From Pseudomonas bharatica CSV86 (lineage in GTDB: Bacteria; Pseudomonadota; Gammaproteobacteria; Pseudomonadales; Pseudomonadaceae), in the NCBI RefSeq assembly GCF_000319305.2, contig NZ_AMWJ02000001.1, positions 2,333,001 through 2,397,000 on the forward strand: a DNA stretch of 64,000 nucleotides. Reading direction: 5' to 3'. A program made the translations under genes and the position numbers. Numbering within the stretch: the stretch's first letter is position 1; every line of letters starts with the position of its first letter. A model generated the notes under the pieces. That model was not told the DNA's origin, ran no database searches, and saw only the letters and a program-made list of their open reading frames with translations. This document shows, piece by piece, positions 60,401 through 64,000 of this stretch.

Positions 60401-61432
60401 TCATCTCACCGCTGCCCCCGGCTGGACAGGCCGCGGCTGCCAGCCGAGGGCCGGGGCGATGGTCTCGGCGACGATGCGCAGGCGGCGCAGGACCTGCTCC
60501 TGGCTGGAGCTCTCGGCCTGGACCACCACGATCAGATAGTCTGCGTAGGGTAGCACCGAGGGATCCTCGCGCAGGCCACGGATCACCTCGTCGGGATGGC
60601 CGTGATGAACATTGAGCAGGCGCAGGTGTTCTTCCAGGTCGATAGCCTGTTCGATCAGGCCCTCCCGCTGCAGCCGCGGTACATGGCGCTCGATATCCAC
60701 CGCCAGCTCGGCCTGGGCGCTGGCGCGGTCGGCGGCGGGGAAGACCGCGCGAACCACGCCGATCCGCGGGGGCTCCGTCGGGTGGTCCCAGGCCTTGAGA
60801 TAGGCCTCGGCCAGGGGCTTCTGCACCGTCAGTGGATCATGGGTCGCGGTGCCGAGGAGAAATCCGTTGCCCTGGCTGGCGGTATAGCGCGCGCCGTCCA
60901 GGCTGCCGTGGGAATGCCAGAGCCGACGGGCCAGGCCGGGGGCGGGCGGTTGCAGGGTCAGAGCGCTGCCGGGGAACAGCGCGTCACCGTTGAGCAGCCC
61001 CTGCAGGCGTTGCTGGTCCTCGATGAAGCGTTGCTGGCGTTGCCCGGCGTCCCGTGCGAACGCTGAAAAACCGTCCAGGTTGGCACCGCCGCTGCCCAGG
61101 CCCAGTTGCACCCGGCCGCCGCTGAGCTGGTCGAGCACGCTGGCATCCTCGGCCAGGCGTACCGGGTCCTCGAAGGGCAGCACGGTCACCGCCGTACCCA
61201 GCTCGATATGCCGGGTGCGCTCGGCCACGGCGGCCAGGGCCAGCAACGGCGAGGGCAGGCGGCCGAAGCCGTTGCTCAGGTGGTGCTGGGCAATCCAGCC
61301 GCCATCGAAGCCCAGGGTTTCGGCGACTTCGAACTGCTCCAGCAGGTCACGGTAGGTCTGTTGCGCATCTTCGCCGAAGGCATGGGTGAGAAAGCCCAGC
61401 TTGAACGGCGGGCGGGACGTGGTAGTGCTCAT
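60401..61432 (-). CDS. LLM-class flavin-dependent oxidoreductase
   Basis: The 343-residue protein (LGFLTHAFGEDAQQTYRDLL; FDGGWIAQHHLSNGFGRLPSPL; GTAVTVLPFEDPVRLAEDASVLDQLSGGR) belongs to the luciferase-like (LLM) superfamily, of the kind that uses reduced FMN or F420-type flavin. It overlaps the next upstream gene by 4 bases and is clearly related to it (GWVAQHHFASEQGRLPSPL), so the two arose by duplication. Probably one of a set of monooxygenases for sulfur-containing compounds. Confidence 0.87.
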   Translation of the reverse strand: MSTTTSRPPFKLGFLTHAFGEDAQQTYRDLLEQFEVAETLGFDGGWIAQHHLSNGFGRLPSPLLALAAVAERTRHIELGTAVTVLPFEDPVRLAEDASVLDQLSGGRVQLGLGSGGANLDGFSAFARDAGQRQQRFIEDQQRLQGLLNGDALFPGSALTLQPPAPGLARRLWHSHGSLDGARYTASQGNGFLLGTATHDPLTVQKPLAEAYLKAWDHPTEPPRIGVVRAVFPAADRASAQAELAVDIERHVPRLQREGLIEQAIDLEEHLRLLNVHHGHPDEVIRGLREDPSVLPYADYLIVVVQAESSSQEQVLRRLRIVAETIAPALGWQPRPVQPGAAVR

Positions 61433-62433
61433 GACAGGGAAAACTCCTTGGCGGTTCTGGCCACGGCGGGGCGCCAGCCCAGGGCCGGGGCCACCTCTTC
61501 GGCGATGATCTGCAGCGCGCGGATGGCGTCGCCCAGCGGCGTGCTGGCGCTCTGCACCTGGACGATCAGGTGATCGTGGCGGCCCAGCTGCGGGCCGCTG
61601 CCCAGGCCCTCGACGATCGCTGCGGGCGCGCCGTGAAGCACGCCGAGGCGTTGCAGGATGTCGTCGAAGTCGCCGTCCAGCGGCCCCTGGTAGACACCGA
61701 TGCTTTTCTGCCGTGCGAGGTAGCGCTGGATGTCTTCGCGCAAGCCCGGGGTGTGGGCCAGCGGAAACACGCCCTGGACCCGGGCGATGCGCGCCGGGGT
61801 GCCGTTGTCGCCGGTCCAGGCGTCGCGGTAGCGCTGGACCAGCTCGACGCCGGCCTGGGCCGGCAGGTGCGGGTTGGGGGCCATGATCAGGCCGTTGCCG
61901 CGGGCCGCCACCAGCTCCACCCGCGAGGTGGCTTCCCAGAGGCGCCCGCCCAGGCCCGGGACCTGTGGTTGCAGACGCAGCCCGTCATGATTCAGGGGGC
62001 CGTTGCCAAGGGCGGTCTGCAGCCGTTGCAGGTTGTTCTCGTAGTCGCGATGGCGCTGTTCGTGGGCAAGGCCGAAGGCGTTGAAGGTGTCCGGGTCGAA
62101 ACCCGCCCCCAGCCCCAGTTCCAGGCGCCCGTTGCTCAGCAGGTCGAGCACCGCGGCGTCTTCCGCCAGACGCAGGGCCGGCTCCTGGGGCAGGACGATG
62201 ATCCCGGTGCCCAGGCCGATGCGCCGGGTACGCTGGGCAATCGCCGAGAGCAATACCAGCGGCGAAGGCAGGCGGCCCTGCTCGCTGGCGAAGTGGTGCT
62301 GGGCCACCCAGCCGCTGTCGAAGCCCAGTGCCTCGGCGGCTTCGAACAGTTCCAGGGTTTCCCGGTAGACCCGGGGGTTGTACTCGGTCCGGTACACCCG
62401 GCTGAGAAAGCCGAGGGAGAATCCGCCACTCAT
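61429..62433 (-). CDS. LLM-class flavin-dependent oxidoreductase, paralogue of the adjacent gene
   Basis: The ATG at 62433 gives 334 residues (MSGGFSLGFLSRVYRTEYNP; FDSGWVAQHHFASEQGRLPSP; LEEDAAVLDLLSNGRL-like region). It overlaps the SurE-like gene at its start and the paralogue at its end, by 4 bases each. The paralogue pair may form a heterodimer as in bacterial luciferase or cover two substrates. Function is inferred from fold only. Confidence 0.87.
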   Translation of the reverse strand: MSGGFSLGFLSRVYRTEYNPRVYRETLELFEAAEALGFDSGWVAQHHFASEQGRLPSPLVLLSAIAQRTRRIGLGTGIIVLPQEPALRLAEDAAVLDLLSNGRLELGLGAGFDPDTFNAFGLAHEQRHRDYENNLQRLQTALGNGPLNHDGLRLQPQVPGLGGRLWEATSRVELVAARGNGLIMAPNPHLPAQAGVELVQRYRDAWTGDNGTPARIARVQGVFPLAHTPGLREDIQRYLARQKSIGVYQGPLDGDFDDILQRLGVLHGAPAAIVEGLGSGPQLGRHDHLIVQVQSASTPLGDAIRALQIIAEEVAPALGWRPAVARTAKEFSLS

Positions 62434-63371
62434 GGTCGTGTGTCCTCGCTGATCAGGGGCAGGGCGGCCAGGGCACGGGCGGCGCCGGCCTGGTCGCTGG
62501 ATTGCAACTGGCCGTTGAACGGGCTGATGGTCAGGTAACCCCTGGCCAGCCACACCGCTTCGTCGTCCTGCTGCGCCGGGGTCGCCGGGGCGCTGCGCTG
62601 GAAGCTGATGCCCGGCTTGCCGGCCTGGGCCGGGAACAGCGGACCGAGGTCGTCGGTGTACAGGGTGTCGAAGCCGACGTAGCTGCCGATGCGGGTCAGG
62701 CGCACGCCCTTGAGCGCGGTGTTGTCGGCTGGGAAGTTGATGTTCAGGCCGAGGCCGGCCGGCAACAGCCTGCCATCGGGCTGGCGATGCCGGTCGAGGG
62801 CTTCCACCAGCGTCAGCACCTGACGGGCGATGCGTTGCGGGTCCTTGTCCTTGAGGTCGGTACTCACCGCCAGGGTCGGATAGCCGGCGCGCACGGCGAA
62901 GCCGGCGGCATTGAAGGTGCCCGATGCGCTGTTGATGGCGCCGACGTTGTTGCCGGGGTTGGGCCCTACGATCACCAGGTCCGGGTTCGGCTGGATCTTC
63001 TTGAGGCCCATCAACAGCGCCATGACTGGTGTACCGCTGATCTCGATCTGCACCGCCTGGCCGGCGCAGGCCGGGCTGCTGCACACGCCGCTTTCATGGG
63101 TGCTGATGTAGTAGCTGTCGGGGTAGGCCGGATCGCTGTCCCGTCCCACCCGGACTTCGCGGCCGTAGAGGAAGGCGCCGCCCCGCGCACTCTGTTCGCT
63201 TTGTGGCGCGGCGATCCTCACCTCGTGCCCGGCTGCCTTAAGGGTGGTGTAGAGCGCGCGGATGTTCGGATGCTGGTAGCCGTCGTCGTTGCTCAGCAGG
63301 ATATTCAGGGCAAACGCCGGGGCTGCGGCCAGGCAGCCCAGGGTCAGGAGCAGGCCGGGCAATGTCTTCAT
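62430..63371 (-). CDS. Secreted SurE-like 5'/3'-nucleotidase (acid phosphatase)
   Basis: The 313-residue protein starts with a signal peptide (MKTLPGLLLTLGCLAAAPAFA). The SurE fold follows with the metal-binding NILLSNDDGYQHPN and the GPNPGNNVGAINSASG loop. The housekeeping SurE is cytoplasmic and about 250 residues; this longer exported form is a distinct subgroup. An exported phosphatase inside a flavin monooxygenase operon is unusual; it might dephosphorylate an external nucleotide or sulfur compound before uptake. It overlaps both neighbours. Confidence 0.88.
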   Translation of the reverse strand: MKTLPGLLLTLGCLAAAPAFALNILLSNDDGYQHPNIRALYTTLKAAGHEVRIAAPQSEQSARGGAFLYGREVRVGRDSDPAYPDSYYISTHESGVCSSPACAGQAVQIEISGTPVMALLMGLKKIQPNPDLVIVGPNPGNNVGAINSASGTFNAAGFAVRAGYPTLAVSTDLKDKDPQRIARQVLTLVEALDRHRQPDGRLLPAGLGLNINFPADNTALKGVRLTRIGSYVGFDTLYTDDLGPLFPAQAGKPGISFQRSAPATPAQQDDEAVWLARGYLTISPFNGQLQSSDQAGAARALAALPLISEDTRP

Positions 63372-64000
63372 GCGCGGGCCTCCTGCCTGGCGCTGAAGCG
63401 GTTGGCCGGACGCGGCAGGCCGAGGTTCTCGCGCAGGGTGCGGCCCTCGTACTCGTGGCGGAACAGCCCACGCGCCTGCAGCAGGGGGATCACCCGGTCG
63501 ACGAAGGTGTCGATGGAACCGGGGAAATACGGGAAGAACACATTGAACCCGTCGCAGGCACGTCCCTGGAACCAGGCCTCGAAGGTGTCGGCGATGTCCT
63601 CCGGCGTACCGATCACCGGATTGCCCCCGGCCAGGCGCAGGTACAGCTGGCGGATACTCAGGTTGTCGCGTCGGGCCACTTCCAGCACCTGGTCGCGACG
63701 GCTGCCACGCTGTCCCACCGGGGTGTCCGGCAACGGGCCGTCGAGGTCGTGGCCGGACAGGTCGATATCCTCGCCCAGGGTGTCGGCCAGCAGACGCAGG
63801 CCCAATACCGGGTCGATCAGCGCCTGGAATTCGTCGAACAGGGCCTGGGCCTGCTCGCGGGTCTCGCCGATGAAGGGGGTAACGCCGGGGAGGATCTTGA
63901 TATGGTCCGGGTCGCGACCGAGGGCGGCGGCGCGCTGCTTGATGTCCTGGTAGAAGGCCTGTGCCGCCGGCAGTTCGTGGTGCGAGGCGAAGATCACTTC
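63368..64000 (-). CDS. NtaA/DszA/SnaA-type flavin monooxygenase, 5' end outside window
   Basis: The frame is open through the right edge, so only the C-terminal ~210 residues are seen (FYQDIKQRAAALGRDPDHIKILPG; VGQRGSRRDQVLEVARRDNLSIRQLYL; GTPEDIADTFEAWFQGRACDGFNVF). These are hallmarks of the nitrilotriacetate/dibenzothiophene-sulfone monooxygenase subfamily, usually about 440-450 residues. It is the most upstream visible gene of the leftward operon and overlaps the SurE-like gene by 4 bases. In pseudomonads such genes are common in sulfate-starvation regulons. Confidence 0.9.
   Translation of the reverse strand, partial: EVIFASHHELPAAQAFYQDIKQRAAALGRDPDHIKILPGVTPFIGETREQAQALFDEFQALIDPVLGLRLLADTLGEDIDLSGHDLDGPLPDTPVGQRGSRRDQVLEVARRDNLSIRQLYLRLAGGNPVIGTPEDIADTFEAWFQGRACDGFNVFFPYFPGSIDTFVDRVIPLLQARGLFRHEYEGRTLRENLGLPRPANRFSARQEARA

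Noticed and set aside
1..64000. CRISPR arrays, tRNA or rRNA genes, prophage structural genes
   Set aside because: No regularly spaced repeats, no cloverleaf with a convincing anticodon arm, and no phage genes were seen on either strand.

Overview
The window comes from a GC-rich gammaproteobacterium, almost certainly a Pseudomonas of the putida/fluorescens type. The evidence is the gene content, the REP-like GTGGGAGC...GCTTGCCAGCGATG repeats between genes, an ISPpu12-type element, and the P. aeruginosa-like carnitine genes. It looks like an accessory, catabolic part of the chromosome. No rRNA, tRNA or CRISPR was seen.

Layout. 1-5.7 kb: a beta-oxidation operon (3-hydroxyacyl-CoA dehydrogenase cut by the window edge, acyl-CoA dehydrogenase, iron alcohol dehydrogenase, thioesterase, thiolase), followed by a DUF1302 outer-membrane gene. 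That gene is split by a 3371-bp ISPpu12-like element (5990-9360: transposase, lspA, cation efflux, MerR) with an exact 8-bp target duplication. 11.5-19.2 kb: a TetR-controlled RND efflux system with a divergent outer-membrane factor, then an MFS pump gene. 19.3-23.3 kb: a TetR gene and a divergent FAD oxidoreductase/iron-sulfur reductase pair, then a CigR-like protein. 23.3-25.6 kb: a histidine kinase and a GNAT-cupin fusion. 25.7-30.5 kb: a LysR gene divergent from a five-gene translationally coupled catabolic operon of unknown substrate. 31-33.6 kb: a small P-loop kinase-like protein, an SDR and a broken GlxA-type regulator.

33.7-43.5 kb: a quaternary-amine (carnitine) operon with a CdhR-like regulator, Rieske oxygenase and reductase, BKACE, L-carnitine dehydrogenase, thioesterase, aldehyde dehydrogenase, two SDRs and a binding protein. 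It ends next to a YhaV/PrlF toxin-antitoxin islet flanked by 27-bp direct repeats that match the 3' end of the neighbouring LysR gene. 45.8-48.7 kb: an MDR oxidoreductase and a large protein I do not recognise. 48.7-52.2 kb: a four-gene operon that looks like lipid-linked uronic-acid synthesis and transfer. 52.5-56.4 kb: a FAN1-like nuclease coupled to an Fe-S helicase. 56.5-58.2 kb: pgm. 58.25-64 kb: a sulfur-scavenging-type operon of five luciferase-like monooxygenases and a secreted SurE paralogue, running off the right edge.

Three observations stand out. (1) Two ~390-bp intergenic repeats (11.2-11.6 kb and 30.5-30.9 kb) carry the same 124-bp core in opposite orientation between 70-bp inverted arms. 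(2) One operon combines the dehydrogenase route for carnitine with a CntA/GbcA-type Rieske oxygenase. (3) Five genes are each broken by exactly one missing base, mostly in short homopolymers. This points either to assembly errors or to very recent decay, and should be settled before any of them is called a pseudogene.
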